The position numbers and the translations under genes are program-made. Source: Acidimicrobiaceae bacterium (lineage in GTDB: Bacteria > Actinomycetota > Acidimicrobiia > Acidimicrobiales > Palsa-688). From it: 14,432 nucleotides of DNA. The notes under the pieces were generated by a model. That model was not told the origin of the DNA and searched no databases. It was given only the letters and a program-made list of their open reading frames with translations. Positions 6,867 through 14,432 of the stretch are shown here, one piece after another. Position 1 is the first letter of the stretch; each line of letters opens with the position of its first letter. The DNA is taken from contig WQVT01000015.1 in assembly GCA_009785715.1 (NCBI GenBank), forward strand, positions 1 through 14,432, read 5' to 3'.

Positions 6867-6940
6867 CCGAGCGGCATGGTCGAAGCCCAGTCGCCGGCGG
6901 CTCCCCGCGTTGGAGATTGCGGGGGTAACCGTGGACTGGA

Positions 6941-7801
6941 CTAGCCCTTGACACCACCGGACAACTGCCCGCCGGTGAAGTGCCTCTGGAAGATGAAGAA
7001 GATGATGGCGAGGGGGATGGTCGCCAGCAGTGCGGCGCCCATGTTCAGCGGGAAGTTCGGCGTCGACCCGAGCGAGCCGGTGGTGAGTTGGTGGAGCCCG
7101 ACGGGGAGCGTGTACTTGTTCGGATCCGAGTTGGCGACGAGGAAGAAGCTGAACTCGTTCCAGGAGCTCTGGAACGACAGGATCGTCAGCGTCAGGAGGC
7201 CGGGGCGGACGACCGGCAGCACCACGCTCCAGTACGTCCGGAACGTGCTGGCGCCGTCGATGCGCGCCGCCTCCTCGAGCGCGACGGGCACCTGCAGGAA
7301 GAACTGTCGCATGATGAAGATGCCGCCAGCGTCCGCGATGATCGGCAGGATCATCCCGCCGTAGGAGTTGTACAGCCCCAACTCCTTGATCACCAGGAAA
7401 CGCGGGATCAGCAGTACCACGTTCGGCACGGCGAGCGTTCCGATCACAAGCAGGAAGACGAGTTTGCGCCCCGGGAACTGCAGCCGCGCCAGTGCGTAGG
7501 CGGCGAGGCTGTCGAGGAACACCCGGCCGACCGTGAGCACGATCGCGATGAAAGCCGTGTTGCCCAACCAGCGCGGGAAGTCGACGTTCGCGATGCCGGT
7601 GATCCCGAGCACCTGCTTCCAGGCCTCCACACTGAACGGGTTCGGGATCAGCGAGAGCGGGTTGCTGGCCGCGTCGTCTGGCGTCTTGAAGGAGGTCGCC
7701 AACTGGATCAGGAAAGGCCCAATGAAGATGATCGCAAAGATGATCAGCAGCACATATCCGCTGACGCGGCGCGGCAGGGGCGTCTGACGGACGACGGTCA
7801 T
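6941..7801 (-). CDS. sugar ABC transporter permease, MalG type
   Basis: A 286-residue inner-membrane permease of the carbohydrate uptake transporter-1 (CUT1) type. It has an N-terminal helix (about 14-34), five further helices and the cytoplasmic coupling loop VALEEAARIDGAST at about 171-184. That loop is the EAA motif that contacts the ATPase. The C-terminal end QRHFTGGQLSGGVKG is the standard ending of MalG-like permeases, so the protein is complete. The start ATG 7801 has GGGAG five bases upstream. It follows the MalF-type permease by 28 bases in the same operon and would form the membrane pore with it. The ATPase is not in this operon and is probably the MsiK-like protein at 12706-13824. 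Confidence 0.95.
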   Translation of the reverse strand: MTVVRQTPLPRRVSGYVLLIIFAIIFIGPFLIQLATSFKTPDDAASNPLSLIPNPFSVEAWKQVLGITGIANVDFPRWLGNTAFIAIVLTVGRVFLDSLAAYALARLQFPGRKLVFLLVIGTLAVPNVVLLIPRFLVIKELGLYNSYGGMILPIIADAGGIFIMRQFFLQVPVALEEAARIDGASTFRTYWSVVLPVVRPGLLTLTILSFQSSWNEFSFFLVANSDPNKYTLPVGLHQLTTGSLGSTPNFPLNMGAALLATIPLAIIFFIFQRHFTGGQLSGGVKG

Positions 7802-7829
7802 GGTCGCTCCCGACGATCTCGCTCGATGA

Positions 7830-8927
7830 TCATGTGATGTCCTCGGGGATGAGCTTGCGCTGCAGATAGGTAAGAACCACGATCAGCAGGAACAGCAGGA
7901 AGGCCATTGCGGCGCCGATCCCGAACGAGAAGTTGTTGAAGCTCTGCGCGTAGGACTGGTAAGCGGGTGTCGCGATGCTCGGATTGTTCGGGCCGAAGAT
8001 GGTGATCTGGTCGAACACCTGCCAGGTGCCCATCATGCCTAACGTCAGCACGAGCACCACCGTCGGGCGCAGCATCGGCACCGTTACCAGCCGGAACCGC
8101 TGCCAGGACGTGGCACCGTCGATGAGGGTGGCCTCTTCGACCTCCTCGGACACGTTCTGCAACGCGGCGAGGAACATCAGCATGTACGTCCCGGATGTCG
8201 TCCAGACGATCAGAATGATCACCACGCACATGCCGACCGACGGGCCGGCCAGCCAGTCCCACCAGCGGATGCCCCAGAAGGTGTGCGTCGCCCAGCCCGG
8301 CGGGTTGTTCGGGTTCACGCCGAACACCGAGAGGATGTTCCAGAACACGCCATTGGTGGAGATAAGCCAGTTGGGGCCGGTGATGCCGAAGGTCGACAGG
8401 ATCTTGTTGATCGCCCCGTTGCCCTGGAACAGGAACAGGAACACCAGCGAGATGGCGATGCTGCCCGTGACCGACGGGAAATAGAACGCGGTGCGGAAGA
8501 AGCTCTTGCCCTTGAGGAACCGATCGTTCACGAGCACAGCCAGGCCCAACGAGAGCGCCGTCTGCAGCGGCACCGTGAACACGACGAACCAGAAGTTGTT
8601 GCGGACCGCCGTGGCGAAGGTGAGCCGGGTCAGCCCGTTCGTGGTGAGCAGTTGCCGGTAGTTGCTCAGGCCGACCCATTTGGGCCCGTTCGACGCGAAC
8701 AGGGTCGTGAAGCCGGTCCATCTCGTGAAGCTGATGTAGAGCGCCAGCAAGATCGGGATGACCAGGAACAACACAAGGATCACCAACGCCGGACTGACGA
8801 ACAGCCAACCCGCCCTGCCCTGGGTGCCCCGCACCGCCTTTCGCCGGCCCCGGCTGGGTACGGTCTCCGGCTTGTCGGTGACGGCGGAACGGACCTCGCC
8901 TCTGGTGGGAAGCTGGGAGGCGGTCAT
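7830..8927 (-). CDS. sugar ABC transporter permease, MalF type
   Basis: A 365-residue CUT1 permease, the partner of the MalG-type protein. The first about 40 residues are charged and cytoplasmic, followed by a helix at about 41-64. An extended extracytoplasmic segment (about 65-105) and further helices follow, plus an inserted Asn/Pro/Gly-rich extracytoplasmic region around 170-220. The EAA coupling loop is EEVEEATLIDGATS at about 261-274. It is longer than the common 290-320 residues because of the N-terminal tail and that insertion. It starts four bases after the stop of the solute-binding gene, so the two are co-transcribed and probably coupled. Confidence 0.94.
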   Translation of the reverse strand: MTASQLPTRGEVRSAVTDKPETVPSRGRRKAVRGTQGRAGWLFVSPALVILVLFLVIPILLALYISFTRWTGFTTLFASNGPKWVGLSNYRQLLTTNGLTRLTFATAVRNNFWFVVFTVPLQTALSLGLAVLVNDRFLKGKSFFRTAFYFPSVTGSIAISLVFLFLFQGNGAINKILSTFGITGPNWLISTNGVFWNILSVFGVNPNNPPGWATHTFWGIRWWDWLAGPSVGMCVVIILIVWTTSGTYMLMFLAALQNVSEEVEEATLIDGATSWQRFRLVTVPMLRPTVVLVLTLGMMGTWQVFDQITIFGPNNPSIATPAYQSYAQSFNNFSFGIGAAMAFLLFLLIVVLTYLQRKLIPEDIT

Positions 8928-8931
8928 GGCC

Positions 8932-10212
8932 TCACGACCCCAGCGCGTTCGAGAAGTCCTGCAACTGTCTGAGCATCTGCGCGGGTTTCAGGGAGGTGAT
9001 GTTGATGATATTTGCGTCGAACGAGGCCTGGACCGCCGCGAACCCCTGGGTGGTCACCTGCGGCATCGCAACGTCCGCCTGGTCGATGAACGCGCGCTGC
9101 GCAGGGAACTTCTCGATGAAGGCAGCCCTTGCCGACGGACGCGAGGGCAGGACACCGACCGCGCCTGCGAACGTCAGTTGCTGCTCGGTGGTGGTCAGGT
9201 AGTTGACGAAACTCACCGCGGCAGCCTGGTGTTTGCTCGCCGCCGCGACGCCCCAGCAGTTGGTGAACGACAGCGTCCCCGCCCCCGCCGGACCCTTCGG
9301 CAAGGGCACCACCACGTAGTGGATCTTCGGATAGTTGGTCTTCAGGTCACCGACGATCCAGTTGCCCTCGACCACCATTGCCGCCACGCCTTTGCCGAGC
9401 GCCTCGTCGCCCGAGCCCACGTTGACCTGCTTCGGGAACTTGAGTACGCCCTCTTTGGCGAGCGTCTGCACGAATTCCAGGCCCTTGATGTTCTGCGGGC
9501 TGTCGAAGGTGAACTTGCCCTCCGCATTCTGATAACTGCCGCCGGCCTGCTTCATGAAGGCGCCCACCCGGTCGAGCGTGTCCTGGACCACGAGGCCGAC
9601 GACATTGCCGCTGGTGAGCTTCTTGGCGTCGGTCTGGAGTTGGGCCCACGTCGTCGGCCAGTCGCCCATCTTCAGGCCGGCCTTCTGCCACAGGTCGGTG
9701 TTGATCTCGAGCGCCAGCGTGGAGAAGTCCTTGGGCGCGCAGTAGAAAGTGTTGTTCAGGGTGAACGCCTTGATCAACGGTGGGTAGAAGTCGGTTGGAT
9801 CGCGCACCTTCCCACCCGTTGCGGCAAGCAATCCGGAGGACGCGAGAACGTCGAACTGCGCCGGGGAGCCGTAGAACATGTCCGGCGGCGAACCGCCCGC
9901 AAACGCCTGGGTGAGCTGCTGGCTGATGTCGGATGCCGGGATCACCGTCACGTGATTGCCGGTCTCTTTGCCCCAGGTCGCGGCCGCTGCCTGCACGGCC
10001 TCGGTCTCCGCGGGACCCGACGAAGCGATCATCAGTTGCAGGTTGGCCCCCGTGCCGCTGCCGAGGGCTCCGCTGGAACCACCTCCACCGCAGGCGGCCG
10101 CCACAAGGCAGGTCGCCGCCGCGATCGCCGCCAAGGGTAGAGCGCGGCGACCCGGCCCGCCCTGCCGTCGACCGCCACGCCGCCCTATCGGCACAGCTTC
10201 TAACGTCCTCAT
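8932..10212 (-). CDS. sugar ABC transporter solute-binding lipoprotein
   Basis: A 426-residue extracellular binding protein of the carbohydrate type (MalE/UgpB-like fold). The N-terminus is an unusually long basic leader containing several Arg-Arg pairs. A hydrophobic stretch and a lipobox ending AAAC follow, with C41 the predicted lipidated cysteine and a Gly/Ser linker after it. The mature part carries family features such as AGGSPPDMFYGSPAQ, AAMVVEGNW and the late ASKHQAAAVSFVNYLTT segment. It would capture the sugar outside the membrane and hand it to the two permeases. ATG 10212 is preceded by a G-run about seven bases upstream. It is the first gene of the uptake operon and divergent from the GH65 gene, which suggests the sugar is the GH65 substrate. 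The Arg-Arg pairs might allow Tat export, but a Sec lipoprotein is the simpler reading. Confidence 0.93.
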   Translation of the reverse strand: MRTLEAVPIGRRGGRRQGGPGRRALPLAAIAAATCLVAAACGGGGSSGALGSGTGANLQLMIASSGPAETEAVQAAAATWGKETGNHVTVIPASDISQQLTQAFAGGSPPDMFYGSPAQFDVLASSGLLAATGGKVRDPTDFYPPLIKAFTLNNTFYCAPKDFSTLALEINTDLWQKAGLKMGDWPTTWAQLQTDAKKLTSGNVVGLVVQDTLDRVGAFMKQAGGSYQNAEGKFTFDSPQNIKGLEFVQTLAKEGVLKFPKQVNVGSGDEALGKGVAAMVVEGNWIVGDLKTNYPKIHYVVVPLPKGPAGAGTLSFTNCWGVAAASKHQAAAVSFVNYLTTTEQQLTFAGAVGVLPSRPSARAAFIEKFPAQRAFIDQADVAMPQVTTQGFAAVQASFDANIINITSLKPAQMLRQLQDFSNALGS

Positions 10213-10374
10213 CTCACGACCCCCGACGCCAACCGCGGTTATTGAGCTTTCTCCGCCACTGACCGGATGAACGCAATAATTCTTAGCACACAGAGAGTGA
10301 GGTCGCTAGTGGCGCCGGCCACCGCTAGTGTCGGCATGGAGGTGCCCACGGGTCCCCCGACCAGGGAGGAACAC
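10213..10374. promoter_or_regulatory. divergent control region between uptake operon and GH65 gene
   Basis: This 162-base gap must hold promoters for both directions. Visible are an AATAAT (10275-10280) that is 5 of 6 like a -10 box for the GH65 gene, but without a convincing -35. There is also an inverted repeat GTGGC-GCCG-GCCAC (10309-10322). A direct repeat CGCTAGTG (10304-10311 and 10323-10330) flanks it at 19-base spacing. The poor -35 elements suggest an activator or alternative sigma factor. No regulator gene for this locus lies in the window. Confidence 0.4.
10363..10370 (+). promoter_or_regulatory. ribosome binding site that fixes the GH65 start
   Basis: AGGGAGGA ends four bases before ATG 10375. 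It is the best ribosome binding site in the region and rules for this ATG over the in-frame ATG at 10267, which would add 36 residues without family resemblance and has no such site. Confidence 0.85.
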
Positions 10375-12699
10375 ATGCCTGCGACGATGCATTACTCGCG
10401 AGACAACCTCTGGCAGATCGAGCAGGCGGGGTTCGACCACCTGCTCCTCGGGAAGACCGAGGCGATCATGGCGCTCGGCAACGGTTACTTCGGTACCCGC
10501 AGCGCCGAGGAGGAGAGTTACGTCGGCGAGCAACGCGACACCCTGGTCGCCGGCACCTTCAATGCGTTCCACCCCACCGAGGTGACAGAGCTGCCGAACG
10601 CTCCAGACATGTGGGCGATGAACTTCACCATCAGCGGCGCCGTCCTGAGCCTGATCAAGGGCACGGTGCACGACTACTCCAAGCGGCTCGATCTGCGCAC
10701 CGGAGAGCTGACACGAGAGTTCGGTTGGGAGTACGAGGGGCGCAACCTCAAGTTCACGTTCCGCCGCTTCGTGTCGAAGGCGCGACGCCACGTCATGGCC
10801 AGCTTCGTCACCATCGAGAACCTCGGGAGCGAGGACCTGACCTTTCAGGTGAGCAGTGGCATCGACGGCAGGTACAGCAACGAGGGCAGCCAGCACTTCA
10901 CCGAGGGAGAGAAGGGGCTCGTCGAGGGAAAATACCTCCAGATGATGCCGACGACCACGCAGTCGGGCATCACGTTCGTCCAGACCGTCGTTCACGACGT
11001 CCACGCGGACAAGGTGACCAGCCACATCGAAATCGAGCGACGCCGGATCCTCCTGGACCACTCCTTCACCGTTCCCTCCGGTGGGACGGCGACCCTGGAG
11101 AGGCGGGCCTCGATCTACACGTCCATCGACAACGACCTCGCCTCGCACGACGTCGCGGACATGCGCGCCGTGGCCGTCGGGGAGTTGGATTCGATTGCGG
11201 ATCGCAGCTTCGACCAGCTGCTCACCGAATCGGCGGGAGCGTGGGACGAGCGGGTGTGGCGCGTGCATCCCATCATCATCGACTCCGATGACTTCCGCGA
11301 TCAGCTCGCCATTCGTTTCGCGCAATACCATCTGCACGCCAGCACGCCCGCCCATGACGAGCGCATGAACATCGGCGCAAAGGGCCTGACGGGCGAGAAC
11401 TACAAGGGCCACACCTTCTGGGACACGGAGGTGTTCATGCTGCCCTACTTCGCCTTCACGCACCCCGACATCGCCAAGAGCCTCGTCACCTACCGCTACC
11501 TCGGCCTCGAAGGCGCGCGCAACAAGGCGGAGGCGAACGGCTATCGAGGAGCGCAGTACCCGTGGGAGGCGGCGTGGCCCTCCGACGGCGAGGTCACCCC
11601 CGTATGGGGCGCCGCCGACATCGTCACGGGTCAGGCGACCAAGATCTGGTCCGGCTTCATCGAGTACCACATCACGAGCGACGTCGCGTTCGGGGTCAAG
11701 CTCTACATGGATGTGACCGGCGACCTCGACTGGGCGCGCGCGAAGGGGTACGAGATTCTGCTCGAGACGGCAAGGTTCTGGCTGAGCCGGCTCGAGTGGA
11801 ACGGAGAGAAGCAGCAGTACGAGATCAACGATGTCGTCGGCCCCGACGAATACAAGGAACACGTCAACAACAACGCCTTCACGAATTACCTCGCGCATTG
11901 GAATATGACCTATGCCATCGACCTGATCGATAGTCTGCACACGCAGCAGCCCGAGGTATACGCCAAGCTCGACGAGCAGTTCGACCTGGAAGCATTGAAA
12001 GCCCAACTGGTTGACATGGAAGGGAAGGTCCACCTTCCCCAACCGACTGCCGAGGGCATCATTCCGCAGGATGACACGTACCTGTCGAAGGAGGTCATCG
12101 ACCTTACGAGGTACAAGGCACACGACACCGTGGGCAGCCTGTTCAGGGACTACAACCTCGACCAGGTCAACGACATGCAGATCACCAAGCAGGCCGACGT
12201 CCTGCTTTTGCTGCTCCTGCACGAGGACCTGTTCGAGAAGGAGCTCAAGCTCAAGAACTTCGACTACTACGAGCCGAAGACGACGCACGACAGCTCACTC
12301 AGCCTCTCGACGCACGCCATTCTGTCCGCGGACCTGGGCAAGCTCGATCAGGCCTACGGCTTCTTCACCCAGGCACGTGACATCGACATGGGCGAGTACA
12401 TGAAGTCCTCCGACCCGGGCATCCACGCCGCTTCGCTCGGCGGTATCTGGCAGATGATCGTCTTCGGCTTTGGCGGCGTACGGATGATCGAAGACAAGCT
12501 GCGAATCGAGCCGCATCTACCGAGCGAATGGCAGAAGCTCTCGTTCGGCTTCGACTATCAGGGCCAGTCGATTTCGGCCACGGTCGACGAGAAGGGTCTC
12601 ACGCTCACCAAGGCCGGCACCGGGGACGGCGTGACCTTCCTCTCGGGAGGCGAAGAGCTCACCCTGACGGACACCATCCATGTCCCATCCGGGCGCTGA
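10375..12699 (+). CDS. glycoside hydrolase family 65 disaccharide phosphorylase
   Basis: A 774-residue cytoplasmic enzyme, the normal length for GH65 phosphorylases. These cleave an alpha-glucoside (maltose, trehalose, kojibiose or nigerose type) with phosphate, inverting it to beta-glucose 1-phosphate. Domain order is an N-terminal beta-sandwich (about 10-270), a linker helix region, an (alpha/alpha)6 catalytic barrel (about 330-690) and a small C-terminal beta domain. The general acid is E492 in VVGPDEYKEHVNNNAFTN. FWDTE (348-352) and K605-Q606 (TKQADVLLL) line the glucose site. THDSSLS (637-643) is the phosphate-binding stretch, and GIHAASLGGIWQMIVFGFGG is the usual late barrel motif. The HNEWE-type loop I associate with maltose phosphorylases is not seen, and the equivalent stretch reads near TKIWSGFIEYH. 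Maltose is therefore not the favoured substrate, but specificity remains open. It is divergent from the binding-protein operon and tail-to-tail with the ATPase gene. Confidence 0.94.
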   Translation: MPATMHYSRDNLWQIEQAGFDHLLLGKTEAIMALGNGYFGTRSAEEESYVGEQRDTLVAGTFNAFHPTEVTELPNAPDMWAMNFTISGAVLSLIKGTVHDYSKRLDLRTGELTREFGWEYEGRNLKFTFRRFVSKARRHVMASFVTIENLGSEDLTFQVSSGIDGRYSNEGSQHFTEGEKGLVEGKYLQMMPTTTQSGITFVQTVVHDVHADKVTSHIEIERRRILLDHSFTVPSGGTATLERRASIYTSIDNDLASHDVADMRAVAVGELDSIADRSFDQLLTESAGAWDERVWRVHPIIIDSDDFRDQLAIRFAQYHLHASTPAHDERMNIGAKGLTGENYKGHTFWDTEVFMLPYFAFTHPDIAKSLVTYRYLGLEGARNKAEANGYRGAQYPWEAAWPSDGEVTPVWGAADIVTGQATKIWSGFIEYHITSDVAFGVKLYMDVTGDLDWARAKGYEILLETARFWLSRLEWNGEKQQYEINDVVGPDEYKEHVNNNAFTNYLAHWNMTYAIDLIDSLHTQQPEVYAKLDEQFDLEALKAQLVDMEGKVHLPQPTAEGIIPQDDTYLSKEVIDLTRYKAHDTVGSLFRDYNLDQVNDMQITKQADVLLLLLLHEDLFEKELKLKNFDYYEPKTTHDSSLSLSTHAILSADLGKLDQAYGFFTQARDIDMGEYMKSSDPGIHAASLGGIWQMIVFGFGGVRMIEDKLRIEPHLPSEWQKLSFGFDYQGQSISATVDEKGLTLTKAGTGDGVTFLSGGEELTLTDTIHVPSGR

Positions 12700-12705
12700 G
12701 ATGGC

Positions 12706-13824
<1,119 letters not shown>

Positions 13825-13836
13825 AACTACTGACTC

Positions 13837-13866
13837 CCCGGTCGGTGTGCGTTGTGCCGCACCGGG
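13837..13866 (-). promoter_or_regulatory. leader hairpin overlapping the ribosome binding site of the ATPase gene
   Basis: On the minus strand CCCGGT (13861-13866) can pair with ACCGGG (13837-13842), and the latter contains most of the GGGGAG ribosome binding site. An alternative inner stem pairs CGGTGCG (13858-13864) with CGCAC-A-CCG (13843-13851), with one bulged A and a six-base loop. The two pairings share bases, so they are mutually exclusive: one hides the site and the other leaves it free. This could be a switch or only chance in GC-rich DNA. Confidence 0.35.
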
Positions 13867-13994
13867 TATGGACGGAGCCGAACTGCCTGGGACAAACAGG
13901 TCGGACGTCTCACGGATTTCCGGCCGCCCGAGTTGTTCTGCCCCACCGACATTCAAGCAGCTCGTAACGACCGGCATAGCGGCCTGACGTATTC

Positions 13995-14023
13995 ATTGGA
14001 CACCACCGGCTGTGGTACGTCAA
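13995..14023 (-). promoter_or_regulatory. candidate promoter of the sugar ATPase gene with inverted repeat
   Basis: On the minus strand TTGACG (14018-14023, 5 of 6 to consensus) and TCCAAT (13995-14000, 4 of 6) are 17 bases apart. The spacer holds ACCAC-CGGCT-GTGGT (14002-14016), a possible operator. Transcription would start near 13988, giving a leader of about 165 bases before the ATG at 13824. The rest of the 334-base gap 13825-14158 has no gene I can support. Confidence 0.45.
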
Positions 14024-14145
14024 GGGTTCCCATTCCCGGCCGCGGCCTTCATTCGGCTTTGTACGCAGTGGGCGACAAGCCTCGTAGGGCGAGAGATACA
14101 GTGCACCCTTTTCACCAGCCTCGCCGTGGCAGGCCCCGAAGCCGA

Positions 14146-14161
14146 TGAGGCGAACGCCTCA
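14146..14161 (-). terminator. palindromic terminator overlapping the stop codon of the TauD-like gene
   Basis: TGAGGCG-TT-CGCCTCA on the minus strand is a perfect seven-base inverted repeat whose first three bases are the TGA stop of the dioxygenase gene. As RNA it would fold as a six-pair stem with a four-base loop. There is no U-run, as is common for actinobacterial terminators, so it may end transcription or protect the 3' end. Confidence 0.5.
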
Positions 14162-14432
14162 GACCGCGATCGGCTGCTCCGCGCCCGGCCACCGCCCGAT
14201 CGGGCCAAGGTATCGGTAGCCGGATACGTCGCCCATCGTGGTGACGCGTTCCATGTGACGGTAGGTGTCGGGGTCGTAGTCGGGGACCGCGTAATGGACG
14301 ACCGAGCGGTTATCCCAGATCACCAGGTCACCTTCTTGCCACTGGTGCCGGTACACGTTTTCGGGTCGAGTCGCCCGGTCAACGAGGTAGTCGATGAGCG
14401 GCCTGCTCTCGTCGCCGGTCATCGCGACGAAA
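14159..14432 (-). CDS. TauD/TfdA family dioxygenase, C-terminal part, cut by window edge
   Basis: Only the last 91 or so residues are present. The frame stays open to the window edge, and an ATG at 14422 is internal because the family needs about 280-300 residues. The segment DLVIWDNRSVVHYAVPDYDP followed by MERVTTMGD closely resembles the end of taurine dioxygenase. It includes the distal iron-binding histidine (VVHYA) and the arginines that bind 2-oxoglutarate and substrate (YRHMER). The enzyme would oxidise an organosulfur or aryloxy-type compound using Fe(II), oxygen and 2-oxoglutarate, but the substrate cannot be read from this part. It lies upstream of, and on the same strand as, the sugar ATPase gene, separated by a terminator-like palindrome and a promoter candidate. 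It is therefore probably an independent unit. Confidence 0.88.
   Translation of the reverse strand, partial: FVAMTGDESRPLIDYLVDRATRPENVYRHQWQEGDLVIWDNRSVVHYAVPDYDPDTYRHMERVTTMGDVSGYRYLGPIGRWPGAEQPIAV

Noticed and set aside
8758..10140. 460-residue open frame antisense to the binding-protein gene
   Set aside because: Arginine-rich and lacking any fold signature. The minus strand shows a lipobox and family motifs.
10267..10374. N-terminal extension of the GH65 protein from ATG 10267
   Set aside because: The extra 36 residues do not resemble the family, and a strong ribosome binding site lies just before ATG 10375.
10306..12288. 660-residue open frame antisense to the GH65 gene
   Set aside because: Composition is valine, leucine and arginine rich without any domain, and the opposite strand carries clear GH65 motifs throughout. 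It is a shadow from GC-rich codon use.
13825..13977. 51-residue N-terminal extension of the MsiK-like ATPase
   Set aside because: Relatives begin at the MATV-type start, which has GGGGAG nine bases upstream. The extension is unlike protein in this family.

Overview
The window is high-GC DNA with GTG as well as ATG starts, strong purine-rich ribosome binding sites, a MsiK-type shared sugar ATPase and an FCD-type GntR regulator. This fits a soil-type actinobacterium. I cannot name a genus. I see no rRNA, tRNA, CRISPR array, transposase, integrase or phage gene, and it reads as chromosomal metabolic and transport DNA.

Left part (1-5222, minus strand): a two-gene ABC exporter-like system (ATP-binding protein 4251-5042 and an 856-residue FtsX/MacB-type permease 1684-4254, joined by a 4-base GTGA overlap). 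It is followed by a PhyH-family 2-oxoglutarate dioxygenase (734-1576) and a small P-loop kinase-like protein (53-604). A GntR/FCD regulator (5223-5870, plus strand) diverges from the exporter genes. The 180-base gap between them is unusually rich. It holds a near-consensus minus-strand promoter with a perfect 6+1+6 palindrome in its spacer, a facing plus-strand promoter over an 11-base tandem repeat, and a leader with two back-to-back hairpins before the exporter start. The simplest reading is that the GntR protein controls the exporter and itself.

Middle (5871-6940): a 365-base gap with no gene I can support, a DUF1622 membrane protein (6236-6622), and a gap that hides a 47-residue protein-like reading frame or gene remnant (6723-6866).

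Right part (6941-13824): a sugar uptake and phosphorolysis locus. A lipoprotein solute-binding protein and two MalF/MalG-type permeases are encoded leftwards (10212 to 6941). A GH65 phosphorylase (10375-12699) diverges from them, and a MsiK/UgpC-type ATPase (12706-13824) converges on the phosphorylase with 6 bases between stop codons. Together these would import an alpha-linked glucose disaccharide and split it with phosphate to beta-glucose 1-phosphate plus a sugar. No beta-phosphoglucomutase and no LacI-type regulator lies in the window.

Right edge: the C-terminal end of a TauD/TfdA dioxygenase (14159 to beyond 14432), whose stop codon sits inside a terminator-like palindrome. I found no clearly new biological system. 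The best leads are the regulatory region 5065-5194, the small frame at 6723-6866, and the GH65 transport locus of undetermined sugar specificity.
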